Below are positions 54,726 through 63,011 of a stretch of DNA of 64,000 nucleotides, piece by piece. A model generated the notes under the pieces. It saw nothing but the letters and a program-made list of their open reading frames with translations. It was not told where the DNA came from and ran no database searches. Each line of letters begins with the position of its first letter. The first letter of the stretch is position 1. Origin of the DNA: CAIKZZ01 sp035604595 (GTDB taxonomy: Bacteria; Pseudomonadota; Gammaproteobacteria; Steroidobacterales; Steroidobacteraceae); assembly GCA_035604595.1 (NCBI GenBank), contig DATNIE010000020.1, forward strand, positions 62,001 through 126,000, in the 5' to 3' direction. A program made the position numbers and the translations under genes.

Positions 54726-54910
54726 CGCTTCCCCCAGGCGCACTGCCGCTACCGGAGCGGTGCCCGGCGGCTCGGTCGCGGCAGCGCTGTGCTGCGCCGG
54801 GCGCATGATAGCCCGACGCATCGCCGGCCGGCGCGCGCGCGGCGTCTGACGGGTTAGCGACGTAATATTGTGTATAAACAAATAATTATAATGTTATTCA
54901 CGAAACAACA

Positions 54911-55540
54911 TCACATGGAGTCCGACCGAACCGGCAGCGGTCGATGGCCGACGGTTTTGAGAAAGCGCAGCTCCTCGAGCGTGTCGAGATCGGCCTCAGC
55001 GGCGGGTAGGGGTACGCGCCGCACGCGTGGGTCGTCGAGCAGCTGCCGTGCTCCGCGGTCGCCTTGGAGCGCGGCAAGCGCGCGCCACCAGCGTTTCGGA
55101 AACACGGCGGGAACTCCGGCGCGCCCGGCGTAGCCGGCTGCGAGCGGAACACGCCCGCGCGAGGCTAGAAGTCGTCTGAGGTCCTCGCCACGGATCGCCC
55201 ACTGGTCGATGGTCATCACGAGCACGTGGGTCGCGCTCCGCGGCACTCGCGCAAGCCCCGCGCGCAGCGACATCGACAGCCCGTCCCGCCAGCGGCGGGC
55301 CTGGACAATCTGCACCGGACGCCCGCGCAGTTCCGCCGCAACGCGCGAGGCGGATGCGCCGACGACCACACCGACCCAGAGCGGCGCAAGGCCGAGCGCC
55401 GCGTCGACAGCGCGCACGACGAGCGAGTGCGCCCCGCGGTGCACGAGCTGCTTGGGCCGGCCGAGACGCCGGCTGCCGCCCGCAGCGAGGATGATGACCG
55501 CGCAAGTGGCAGCGCGGCGATCGGCTATGATCGGGGCCAT
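54911..55540 (-). CDS. MobA/MocA-like nucleotidyltransferase
   Basis: The 209-residue protein has the NTP-transferase signature VIILAAGGSRRLGRPKQLV (about 15-33), VGVVVGASASRVAAEL, RWRDGLSMSLRAGLARV with the WxxG-S pattern, VLVMTIDQWAI (metal Asp) and GVPAVFPKRWW. This is the layout of MocA-type molybdenum-cofactor cytidylyltransferases. No xanthine-dehydrogenase-type gene is nearby, so a cofactor role is inferred from family only. Its ATG (55540-55538) shares the CATG tetranucleotide with the start of the divergent histidine phosphatase. Confidence 0.75.
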   Translation of the reverse strand: MAPIIADRRAATCAVIILAAGGSRRLGRPKQLVHRGAHSLVVRAVDAALGLAPLWVGVVVGASASRVAAELRGRPVQIVQARRWRDGLSMSLRAGLARVPRSATHVLVMTIDQWAIRGEDLRRLLASRGRVPLAAGYAGRAGVPAVFPKRWWRALAALQGDRGARQLLDDPRVRRVPLPAAEADLDTLEELRFLKTVGHRPLPVRSDSM

Positions 55541-56102
55541 GCGCAAAGAATACGCGAGCCTGAGGCGCCGGCCGTTTCTTGCGCCTGTCTGGATCTTTAC
55601 GTTCTGGGCGGCGGTGGGCCTTGCGCTGGCTGCCTGGGCAGTGTCCGCGGCGAGCACGACGGTGGTGGTCGTCACGCGGCACGCCGAGAAGGAGGCGGAT
55701 GGCACAGCCGATCCGCCGCTGAGCGCCGCGGGGCTCGAGCGGGCCGCGCGGCTGGCAGGCATCTTCGGCAGTGGCGGGCGAGGGCTCGGCATCGACGCCA
55801 TTTTCGTCACCCAGTGGCGCCGGACTGCTGCGACCGCACGTCCGCTCGCGCTGCAGCTCGGCGTCCCCGTGATCACGGTGCCGGCCGACAACCTCGCGGC
55901 GCTGGAGCGCCGGATCAAGGATGATTACCGCGGCCAGCGTGTGCTGGTCATCGCCCACAACGACACCGTCCCGGCACTGGTCAGCCTGCTGGGGCAGGGC
56001 GCGGAGGTGCCGCCGCTTGCAGCCAATGAATACGGCACGACCTACGTCGTCGCCATTCCACGCTGGAGCCGCCCGACGGTGCTGCGTCTGTCGCTGCCCT
56101 GA
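55539..56102 (+). CDS. Membrane-anchored or exported histidine phosphatase family protein
   Basis: The 187-residue protein begins with a hydrophobic anchor or signal (about residues 13-38, APVWIFTFWAAVGLALAAWA). The phosphoglycerate-mutase/SixA-like domain follows: VVVVTRHAEKEADG with the catalytic RHAEK, DAIFVTQWRRTAATARPLA, and VLVIAHNDTVPALVSLLG with the second His. The substrate is unknown. The frame is open 330 bp upstream, but those codons lie antisense within the nucleotidyltransferase gene and were rejected. Confidence 0.8.
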   Translation: MRKEYASLRRRPFLAPVWIFTFWAAVGLALAAWAVSAASTTVVVVTRHAEKEADGTADPPLSAAGLERAARLAGIFGSGGRGLGIDAIFVTQWRRTAATARPLALQLGVPVITVPADNLAALERRIKDDYRGQRVLVIAHNDTVPALVSLLGQGAEVPPLAANEYGTTYVVAIPRWSRPTVLRLSLP

Positions 56103-56114
56103 GACGGAGGGGGC

Positions 56115-56582
56115 TCAGGCGGTGGCGAGGCGGAAATCGACCTCGTAGATCCGGTAGCCCGCGAGGCGCATGCCGTTGCTCCGGTAAACGGTCGCCGCCC
56201 GCTCGTTGCGCGCCTCGACGTACAGCCGCAGTCCGCAGACCTCGGGATCACGGCGTGCTTCGCCGAGCAGGTGGGCATAGAGGCGCGAGAATACGCCGCG
56301 CCGCCGGGCCTCCGGCACCACGTACACGGACTGGATCCACCAGAACCAGCCACAGCGCCAGTCGCTCCACTCGCGAGTCACGAGCAGCTGGCCGATCGGG
56401 CCCTCGCCGTCGTCGGCGACGTAATACCGACCCTTGCTGTCGTCGGCGAACACTGCAGCGACGCCTTCGGCCAGCAGCTCGCGATCGAGGTCGCGTTGCT
56501 CTGTCTCGGCGGCCATTCGCGCATTGCCATCGACCAGAAACTCGAGATCAGTGCTGCGCGCGGCGCGGATCGAAACTGTCAT
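56115..56582 (-). CDS. GNAT family N-acetyltransferase
   Basis: The 155-residue protein begins VSIRAARSTDLEFLVDGNAR. It shows GNAT motif elements: YYVADDGEGPIGQLLVTREW, IQSVYVVPEARRRGVFSRLY (the acetyl-CoA loop, V-P-E-RRRG) and LRLYVEARNERAATVYRSNG. The ATG 56582 fits the domain start, with GGAG upstream. It converges on the histidine phosphatase gene. The acceptor is unknown. Confidence 0.88.
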   Translation of the reverse strand: MTVSIRAARSTDLEFLVDGNARMAAETEQRDLDRELLAEGVAAVFADDSKGRYYVADDGEGPIGQLLVTREWSDWRCGWFWWIQSVYVVPEARRRGVFSRLYAHLLGEARRDPEVCGLRLYVEARNERAATVYRSNGMRLAGYRIYEVDFRLATA

Positions 56583-56635
56583 GGCAAGGATCTCCGCCTG
56601 GGCTCGAAGCATGATACGCCCCGCCACGCGCGCGG

Positions 56636-56663
56636 TTGCGCCGCGAGTTCGCGGTGCTATCAT
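56636..56663 (+). promoter_or_regulatory. Promoter of the tRNA-Ala/tRNA-Arg pair
   Basis: TTGCGC (56636-56641), a 16-bp spacer and TATCAT (56658-56663) lie 14 bp before tRNA-Ala. A GC-rich discriminator (TCGCGCCC) follows, as is typical of stringently controlled stable-RNA promoters. Confidence 0.6.
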
Positions 56664-56677
56664 TCGCGCCCTCACGT

Positions 56678-56753
<76 letters not shown>

Positions 56754-56764
56754 ATTTTATTCCC

Positions 56765-56838
56765 GCCCCGGTAGCTCAGTTGGATAGAGCGCGCCCCTCC
56801 TAAGGGCGAGGTCACAGGTTCAACTCCTGTCCGGGGCG
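56765..56838 (+). tRNA. tRNA-Arg (anticodon CCT), CCA not encoded
   Basis: The cloverleaf has acceptor GCCCCGG/CCGGGGC, D-arm GCTCAGTTGGATAGAGC, anticodon loop CTCCTAA (CCT) and T-loop TTCAACT. It ends at discriminator G followed by CACC, so CCA is not encoded, unlike the other two tRNAs here. Its 3' end (CAACTCCTGTCCGGGGCGC) recurs exactly at 57552-57570. Confidence 0.95.
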
Positions 56839-56839
56839 C
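56821..56839 (+). repeat. Direct repeat, left copy (tRNA-Arg 3' end)
   Basis: CAACTCCTGTCCGGGGCGC, 19 bp, is identical to 57552-57570. This copy is part of the intact tRNA-Arg and is followed by ACC, so the CCA is lost. Confidence 0.95.
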
Positions 56840-56974
56840 ACCTCTTGTTCGCGAGACTCGAGTGCATCCGGGCTGGCCGAACGTCGCCACGCCGGAGCCT
56901 CGCTGAGGGCCGTGACAGCCCCCGGGGACCCGCGTCGATGCGACGCGCTGCCTCCATCGGCGTCGGCAGGCCGA

Positions 56975-57440
56975 CTACGCAGGCGGCACGATATTCGCGT
57001 GGCGCGCCACTTCTTGCCAGCGCCCACGGCGTTTCATCCACACACCGGTGAAGCGCAGGTGCTCGGTTTTCCCTGCATTGGGCATCTTCGGGCCCCACGT
57101 CACGGTCTCGCTGCCGGCCACCAGAACGATATCTCCGTAGACCCGCAGATATTCGATCTGCCGGTCGTAGGGGGCTGATCACCAGGACCCCAGACTGGAC
57201 CATTCCTAGAACTTGCTGCTTGTTCAAGAACCGGTTCAAGGGATTTGTGACGACGAAATCGTCAGACCATAACCGCGACAGAGTGGTCGGATCGTTGTGA
57301 ACGAAGGCCTCGACTTCCTCGGCGTTGAGGCGACGTATCTCCACGTCGGTTGCCGATTGGCTAGCCTGAGCCACAGCGGGCGGCGCCCCAATGCCCGTCA
57401 GCGACACGAAGAGCACAGCACTGGCAACAGTGTTGTTCAT
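56975..57440 (-). pseudogene. SnoaL/DUF4440 (NTF2-like) secreted protein, frameshifted
   Basis: The first part starts at ATG 57440 with a signal peptide (NNTVASAVLFVSLTGIGAPP, then AVAQA). It continues as the first half of an NTF2-like fold (LNAEEVEAFVHNDPTTLSRL, WSDDFVVTNPLNRFLNKQQV, LGMVQSG). At a run of five G (57170-57174) the frame changes. One base less restores YDRQIEYLRVYGDIVLVAGS, ETVTWGPKMPNAGKTEHLRF, TGVWMKRRGRWQEVARHANI and VPPA before a TAG at 56977-56975. The joined product would be 154 residues, normal for DUF4440. It is either a decayed gene or a sequencing error in a homopolymer. It lies between the two tRNA-Arg repeats. Confidence 0.8.
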
Positions 57441-57448
57441 CTGCGGAT

Positions 57449-57459
57449 CCCCCCCCCCC
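57449..57459. repeat. C11 homopolymer just upstream of the DUF4440 start
   Basis: Eleven consecutive C (G on the coding strand) lie 8 bp before the ATG at 57440. Such tracts vary in length by slippage and here would alter ribosome-binding-site spacing; they are also prone to sequencing error. Confidence 0.85.
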
Positions 57460-57551
57460 GAACGACCGGTTTGAGCAGCGGACTATACGGCCGTTGGGTT
57501 CCTGGACGCGACCTGCCTGCGTCGAGCGGTATCACGACTGCCGCTATGTGG

Positions 57552-57570
57552 CAACTCCTGTCCGGGGCGC
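57552..57570 (+). repeat. Direct repeat, right copy (displaced tRNA-Arg 3' end with CCA)
   Basis: The 19 bp are identical to 56821-56839 but are followed by CA, so the discriminator G and CCA of a normal tRNA end are present here. This looks like the original tRNA terminus pushed away by an insertion of about 730 bp. Confidence 0.9.
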
Positions 57571-58007
57571 CAGAATCTGGGTGTGCGGTAACGCCGCGGT
57601 TCCCGCCACCGTAGCCGTCGCGCCAGCTGCAAATACGACGACGATCACGAAGGCGCAGTGGTTGCCGGCGTCGTGTCGCTGACGCGGGAATACCCTCGAC
57701 GCCGACGCCACCGCGAAGTAAGCACCCTGCACGCGGGATTCGCTCCCCCGCACACTGCCTCTGCGGGACTTAAAGTCCGCGCCGGCAGCACATCTGTCGG
57801 AGCGGCGCCGCGCCTGGTAGACACCGACGGCGGCGTGGTGTCTCATTGTCGAGGGGCCGCCTGCCTGGAAGTCGGTCGAGGTCGATCACCCGGCCGATGA
57901 CGCAGCCCACGGTGCCAAGAATACAACGACGGCACGGCGGTCATGAGTGGCCCGTTCAGCCGGAAGCCTGGGAACGTTTTATCAAACAGGGAGAGGGGGA
58001 TCCATCG
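57571..58007. other. Intergenic: no gene recognised
   Basis: I see no supported gene in this stretch between the right repeat and the cupin gene. A minus-strand frame at 57544-57846 has a hydrophobic patch but no family features or start signal. GGGAGAGGGGGA just before 58008 is the ribosome-binding site of the cupin gene. Confidence 0.5.
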
Positions 58008-58439
58008 ATGAGCATTTCAGTCGCTGACACCAATACCAAGACTTGGACGATTCGCCGCCTTGCGGTCGTGGCGGGGCTTGCGATTCTCGGGACGAGCGGT
58101 CTGCTGGCAGCGGGGGCTGCACGCGCGCAGGACGCCGCGAAGGTCGACCCTAAACACTACAAGGTCGAGTTCGAAAATGATCAAGTCCGGGTCCTTCGAA
58201 TCACGTACGGGCCGCATGAGAAATCCGCGATGCACTCGCACCCGGCAGGCGTGGTCGTGTACCTGACCGACGCGCACGTGAAATTCACGTTGCCCGGCGG
58301 CAAGACCCAGGACGTAGTGGGCAAGGCCGGGTCGGTCCAGTGGACGGAGCCGACCACCCATCTGCCGGAGAACGTCGGTGATAAGGCAATGGAAGCGATT
58401 CAGGTGGAATTCAAGACGAAGAAGCCAGCCGCCAAGTAG
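58008..58439 (+). CDS. Exported cupin-domain protein
   Basis: The 143-residue protein has a signal sequence (about 14-40, IRRLAVVAGLAILGTSGLLA). A single cupin domain follows: VRVLRITYGPHEKSAMHSHP with candidate metal-binding His residues, AGVVVYLTDAHVKFTLPGGK, and GSVQWTEPTTHLPENVGDKA with a late His. The ATG at 58008 has a strong purine-rich ribosome-binding site. The function is unknown. A terminator follows at 58525. Confidence 0.75.
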   Translation: MSISVADTNTKTWTIRRLAVVAGLAILGTSGLLAAGAARAQDAAKVDPKHYKVEFENDQVRVLRITYGPHEKSAMHSHPAGVVVYLTDAHVKFTLPGGKTQDVVGKAGSVQWTEPTTHLPENVGDKAMEAIQVEFKTKKPAAK

Positions 58440-58524
58440 GTCAGCGCGGCGGCGACCGAGAGATAGCAGCTGTCGCGTCGCCACACCGCGGTCGGTGGGC
58501 GATAACGGCGGTTGCCCGCGCACT

Positions 58525-58550
58525 GCCCCGGCCTTGCGCCGGGGCTTTCA
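58525..58550 (+). terminator. Rho-independent terminator after the cupin gene
   Basis: GCCCCGGC and GCCGGGGC form a perfect 8-bp stem with a five-base loop, followed by TTTCATTT, 86 bp after the stop. Confidence 0.75.
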
Positions 58551-58911
58551 TTTGCTCGCGGCCGACATCGCTGGCGCCCCGCCCGCCATCGTCAGCGACA
58601 CGCCCACCGCCGACCCCCCGGTCGGTGTCGCGCAGCACGCAGCGAGCGGTCGGCGTCAAGCCGCGACTACACCGGTCCCGCGCGGGCATTCTGCAAGTTT
58701 CGTCGACGACAGCGCGTGCACCTGACTCACGTTCGCCGCGCGCCGCCGGTGTCGTCCGGGGGCTGCGCACGGCATCGCTCCCGCCGGCCTTCGCGCAACG
58801 GAACTGCAATTCGTTCAGGCGGTCGAACGAGCTTTGGTTCGGGCACCTGCATCCGTTAGACTTTCGAGCCATGTCAACCGCGGAAAATCGAGCGCGATGC
58901 GGGCTCCGCGC
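58551..58911. other. Intergenic: upstream region of sucA
   Basis: This stretch holds no recognised gene. The sucA promoter should lie here, but no convincing -35/-10 pair was found. In-frame ATG and GTG codons upstream of 58912 (58834, 58897) add residues without family similarity. Confidence 0.45.
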
Positions 58912-61821
58912 ATGAGCTCTTCCCTCAGCGAGCAGCTGGCGATGAGCGCGCTGTCCGGTGGCAACGGCACCTTCGTCGAGGAACTGTACGAGCGGTTTCT
59001 GGCCGACCCGGAGTCGGTGTTGCCAGCGTGGCGCGCACTGTTCCGCAGCTTCGGCGGCGGAGCGGCGGCCGACGTTCCGCACGGCCCAGTCCGCGAGGCG
59101 TTTGCGGAGCGCGCCCGTCGGCCGCGCCAAAGCCGCGGGGCTGCGCCGGATCCGGTCGGCAGCGAGCAGGCCGCCAAACAGGGCGTGGTGTCACGGATGG
59201 CGCAGGTGTACGCGAACCGCGGGCACCTCATCGCGCGCATTGATCCGCTGGGGCTCATGCAGCGACCGACACCACGCGTCCTCGAGCTCAGCTACTTCGG
59301 GCTGTCAGATGCCGATCTTGACACGCAGTTCTTCACCGGCACGACCAGCGAGGCGATCCCGGCCCGCATGACGCTGCGCGACATGATCGCGCAACTCCGC
59401 TTCATCTACTGCGACACCATCGGCGCGGAATTCGCCCACGTGTCCTCGAGCGAGGAGCGGCTGTGGCTGCAGCAAGTCTTCCAGGACCGCCGCCTGCGGC
59501 TCCGGTTCACCGCCGATGAACGCCGCAACATCCTCTGGCAGGTGACCGCGGCCGAGGGCCTCGAACGCTACCTGCACACCAGGTACGTCGGGCAGAAGCG
59601 CTTCTCGCTCGAGGGCGCCGACTCGCTGATTCCGATGCTCGATGACCTCGTCCAGTACGGAGGGGGACATGCCGTCGAGGAATGCATCATCGGCATGGCC
59701 CACCGCGGGCGCCTCAATGTGCTGGTCAACCTGCTCGGCAAGGCGCCGTCGGCGCTGTTCTCGGAGTTCGAGGGCGCGTACGACCTGACCCATACGAGTG
59801 GTTCCGGCGACGTCAAGTATCACAAGGGCTACTCCGCGGACCTGCGCACACCGGACGGCAACGTGCACGTGGCGCTCGCTTTCAACCCCTCGCACCTCGA
59901 GGTCGTGGACCCGGTCGTCGAAGGCTCGGTACGGGCCCGGCAGGAGCGCCGCGGTGATGCGCTCGGCGACAGCGTGCTGCCGGTGCTGGTGCACGGCGAC
60001 GCCAGCTTCGCCGGGCAGGGCGTCGTGATGGAGACGCTGCAGCTGTCGCAGGCCCGCGGCTTCTACACCGGCGGCACGATCCACCTCGTGATCAACAACC
60101 AGGTCGGGTTCACGACCTCCGATGCGCGCGATGCGCGCTCGACACTCTACTGCTCGGATGTGGCGAAGATCGTCGAGGCGCCGATTCTCCACGTCAACGG
60201 CGACGATCCCGAAGCATGCGTGTTCGTGACGCGCCTCGCGTTCGATTACCGCCGGAAATTCCACAAGGACGTGGTCATCGACCTCGTCTGCTATCGACGC
60301 CACGGCCACAACGAAGCGGACGAGCCGGCGGCGACCCAGCCCGTCATGTACCAGCAGATCCGCAAGCACCCGAGCACGCGTCAAATCTATGCCGATCATC
60401 TGGCGACAGACGGCGTGCTGAGTGCGGCAGACGCTGCACGGATGGTCGAGGACTATCGCGCCGGTCTCGACCAGGGCAAGCCGCAGGCGCGTGCCGCGCT
60501 CGGGCTGATCGGCAACAAGTACACGGTCGACTGGTCCTTGTATCTCGCGGCCGACCCGCTCGAGTCGGTGAGCACCGGCGTCGACATCGGGCGCCTCAAA
60601 TCTCTCGGTGCGCGCCTCGTCGAGGTGCCGCAAGGATTCACTCTGCACCCGCGCGTCGCCAAGATTTACGAGGAGCGCGCCCGGATGCTGGCGGGCGAGG
60701 TGCCGCTCGACTGGGGCGCCGCCGAGACGCTGGCCTACGCGACGCTCGTCGACCAGGGCTACGGCGTGCGGTTCACGGGCCAGGACAGCGCCCGCGGTAC
60801 GTTCTTCCACCGCCACGCAGTGCTGCACGATCAGGCGACCGACCGCGTCCACACGCCGCTCGCAATGCTGGCCGGCGAGCAGCGCTTTCGGATCACGGAT
60901 TCGGTGCTGTCCGAGGAGGCGGTGCTGGGCTTCGAGTACGGGTTCTCGACAACCTCGCCGGACACGCTCGTGATCTGGGAAGGCCAGTTCGGTGACTTCG
61001 CCAACGGCGCCCAGGTCGTCATCGATCAGTTCATCAGCTCGGGCGAGGCGAAGTGGGGCAGGGTGTCGGGAATCACGCTCTTTCTGCCGCACGGCTACGA
61101 GGGACAGGGTCCGGAACACTCCTCCGCGCGGCTCGAGCGCTATCTGCAGCTCTGCGCCGAGTGGAACATGCAGGTCTGCGTACCGTCGACGCCGGCGCAG
61201 ATGTTCCACATGCTGCGCCGCCAGGTCGTGCGCCCGCTCAGAAAGCCCCTCATCGTGATGACCCCGAAGAGCCTGCTGCGCCACAAGCTCGCCGTGTCGG
61301 AGCTCAGCGAGTTCGCCCGCGGCACGTTCCGCAACGTCATCGACGAGGTTGACCCGCTCGACGACCAACGCGTGCGACGCGTGATCCTCTGCAGCGGCAA
61401 GGTCTACTTCGACCTGCTCGAGCAACGCCGGGCCGACGCTATCGACGACGTCGCGGTCGTGCGACTCGAGCAGCTCTACCCGTTCCCCGCCGATGAATAC
61501 GAGGCGGTGCTCGACCGCTACCCGAACGCCCGCGAAATCGTCTGGTGCCAGGAGGAGCCACAGAACCAGGGCGCCTGGTACCAGATCCGTCACCGGCTGC
61601 AGGAGCGCCTGTCCCCTGCCGACGTGCTGCTGTACGCCGGCCGCGCGAGCGCGGCGGCGCCCGCGGTCGGCATCTACCAGGTGCACGTCGAGCAGCAGCA
61701 CACCCTTGTCAATGCCGCGCTGCACGCGGCAGCGGCGGCCGATACGGCGCATGAGACCGTGCGCATCACGGCCCCGTCCGGCACGCTCGCCGGCAAGCAA
61801 GCTCTCAGGAAGTCCTCATGA
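58912..61821 (+). CDS. sucA: 2-oxoglutarate dehydrogenase E1 component
   Basis: SucA is the thiamine-diphosphate-dependent decarboxylase of the 2-oxoglutarate dehydrogenase complex. The 969-residue protein begins with the E2-binding N-terminus (GGNGTFVEELYERFLADP). It contains the catalytic landmarks EGADSLIPMLDDLVQYG, GMAHRGRLNVLVNLLGK, LAFNPSHLEVVDPVVEGSVR, LVINNQVGFTTSD, CYRRHGHNEADEPAATQP and a C-terminal FRITDSVLSEEAVLGFEYG. The length is typical. ATG 58912 was chosen as the start nearest the conserved N-terminus; 58897 is an alternative. The stop overlaps sucB by 4 nt. Confidence 0.95.
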   Translation: MSSSLSEQLAMSALSGGNGTFVEELYERFLADPESVLPAWRALFRSFGGGAAADVPHGPVREAFAERARRPRQSRGAAPDPVGSEQAAKQGVVSRMAQVYANRGHLIARIDPLGLMQRPTPRVLELSYFGLSDADLDTQFFTGTTSEAIPARMTLRDMIAQLRFIYCDTIGAEFAHVSSSEERLWLQQVFQDRRLRLRFTADERRNILWQVTAAEGLERYLHTRYVGQKRFSLEGADSLIPMLDDLVQYGGGHAVEECIIGMAHRGRLNVLVNLLGKAPSALFSEFEGAYDLTHTSGSGDVKYHKGYSADLRTPDGNVHVALAFNPSHLEVVDPVVEGSVRARQERRGDALGDSVLPVLVHGDASFAGQGVVMETLQLSQARGFYTGGTIHLVINNQVGFTTSDARDARSTLYCSDVAKIVEAPILHVNGDDPEACVFVTRLAFDYRRKFHKDVVIDLVCYRRHGHNEADEPAATQPVMYQQIRKHPSTRQIYADHLATDGVLSAADAARMVEDYRAGLDQGKPQARAALGLIGNKYTVDWSLYLAADPLESVSTGVDIGRLKSLGARLVEVPQGFTLHPRVAKIYEERARMLAGEVPLDWGAAETLAYATLVDQGYGVRFTGQDSARGTFFHRHAVLHDQATDRVHTPLAMLAGEQRFRITDSVLSEEAVLGFEYGFSTTSPDTLVIWEGQFGDFANGAQVVIDQFISSGEAKWGRVSGITLFLPHGYEGQGPEHSSARLERYLQLCAEWNMQVCVPSTPAQMFHMLRRQVVRPLRKPLIVMTPKSLLRHKLAVSELSEFARGTFRNVIDEVDPLDDQRVRRVILCSGKVYFDLLEQRRADAIDDVAVVRLEQLYPFPADEYEAVLDRYPNAREIVWCQEEPQNQGAWYQIRHRLQERLSPADVLLYAGRASAAAPAVGIYQVHVEQQHTLVNAALHAAAAADTAHETVRITAPSGTLAGKQALRKSS

Positions 61822-62993
61822 CGATCGAAGTGCGTGTCCCGCAGTTGCCGGAGTCGGTGGCCGACGCGACGCTAGTCGGCTGGCACAAGCAGCCAGGCGA
61901 ACCCGTGGCTCGCGATGAGAACCTGGCCGACCTCGAAACGGACAAGGTGGTGCTCGAGGTGCCGGCGCCGGTGGCGGGGGTCGTGACGGCACTTAAGGTT
62001 GCGGCCGGCGCGACCGTCACCAGCGGGGCGCTCCTTGCGCTGATTGCGGAAGGCGCTGTGGCAGCGACTCCTCCGGCCGAGGCCCCGCAGCCGGCGACTG
62101 CGGATGCCACCCGGGAGCAGGGCAAGCTCGCGCCGGCGGCCCGCCGGCTGGTCGAGGAGAAGCGGCTCGACGCCACCCAGATCGCCGGCTCCGGCCGTGA
62201 CGGTCGGGTAACCAAGCAGGACGTGGTCCGCTCGCTCGAGGCCAAACCCGCGGCGCCGGCACCTTCGAAGGCGCCCGCGGTCGCGCGCAGCGGGCGGACC
62301 GAGCAGCGCGTGCCGATGACCCGGCTCAGGGCGCGGATCGCCGCGCGCCTCGTGGAGGCACAGACGACTCAGGCGCTGCTGACCACCTTCAACGAGGTGG
62401 ACATGAAGGCTCTCAACGACGCCCGAGCACGCCACAAGGAGCGCTTCGAGAAGGCGCACGGCGTGCGGCTCGGCTTCATGTCGTTCTTCGTCAAGGCGGC
62501 GGTCGAGGCGCTCCGGAGATTCCCGGTCGTCAACGCCTACGTCGACGGCACCGACATCGTCTACCATGACTACTGCGACATCGGGGTCGCCGTCTCGACC
62601 GACCGCGGCCTGATCGTGCCGATCCTCCGCAATGCGGACCTCATGAGCTACGCGGACATCGAGCGCGCCGTCGCCTCCTACGCCGGCAAGGCGCGCGACG
62701 GCTCGATCACGATCGAGGAGCTGACTGGCGGCACGTTCTCGATTACCAACGGCGGCGTGTTCGGTTCGTTGTTATCGACGCCGATCGTCAATTCGCCGCA
62801 GAGTGCGATCCTCGGCATGCACAAGGTGCAGGACCGTCCGGTCGTGGTCGACGGCGCCGTCGTCGTCCGACCGATGATGTACCTCGCGCTGACCTACGAC
62901 CACCGGATCGTCGACGGCCGCGAGGCGGTGCAGTTCCTCGTCACGATCAAGGACTGCCTCGAGGATCCCGCGCGCCTGCTGCTGCAGGTCTGA
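61818..62993 (+). CDS. sucB: Dihydrolipoyllysine-residue succinyltransferase (E2)
   Basis: SucB transfers the succinyl group to CoA. The 391-residue protein has one lipoyl domain (about 1-75) with the lipoylated Lys43 in DLETDKVVLE. An Ala/Pro linker and the E1/E3-binding domain (about 105-140, LAPAARRLVEEKRLDATQIA) follow. The catalytic domain has TFNEVDMKAL, STDRGLIVPILRNAD and the active-site DHRIVDGREAVQFL. It overlaps sucA by ATGA. lpd follows after 18 bp with GAGGG upstream. Confidence 0.96.
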   Translation: MTIEVRVPQLPESVADATLVGWHKQPGEPVARDENLADLETDKVVLEVPAPVAGVVTALKVAAGATVTSGALLALIAEGAVAATPPAEAPQPATADATREQGKLAPAARRLVEEKRLDATQIAGSGRDGRVTKQDVVRSLEAKPAAPAPSKAPAVARSGRTEQRVPMTRLRARIAARLVEAQTTQALLTTFNEVDMKALNDARARHKERFEKAHGVRLGFMSFFVKAAVEALRRFPVVNAYVDGTDIVYHDYCDIGVAVSTDRGLIVPILRNADLMSYADIERAVASYAGKARDGSITIEELTGGTFSITNGGVFGSLLSTPIVNSPQSAILGMHKVQDRPVVVDGAVVVRPMMYLALTYDHRIVDGREAVQFLVTIKDCLEDPARLLLQV

Positions 62994-63011
62994 AGCCCCG
63001 AGGGTGAGTTC

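Noticed and set aside
54868..54892. A sigma70 promoter TTGTGT/TATAAT in the AT-rich island
   Set aside because: The spacer is only 13 bp, and the minus-strand alternatives are also badly spaced.
57544..57846. A minus-strand ORF of 100 codons after the right tRNA-Arg repeat
   Set aside because: Only a short hydrophobic patch suggests coding. There is no ribosome-binding site and no family pattern, and it overlaps the repeat.
58834..58911. An N-terminal extension of SucA
   Set aside because: The extra codons have no counterpart in 2-oxoglutarate dehydrogenase E1; the conserved N-terminus begins at MSSSLSEQL.
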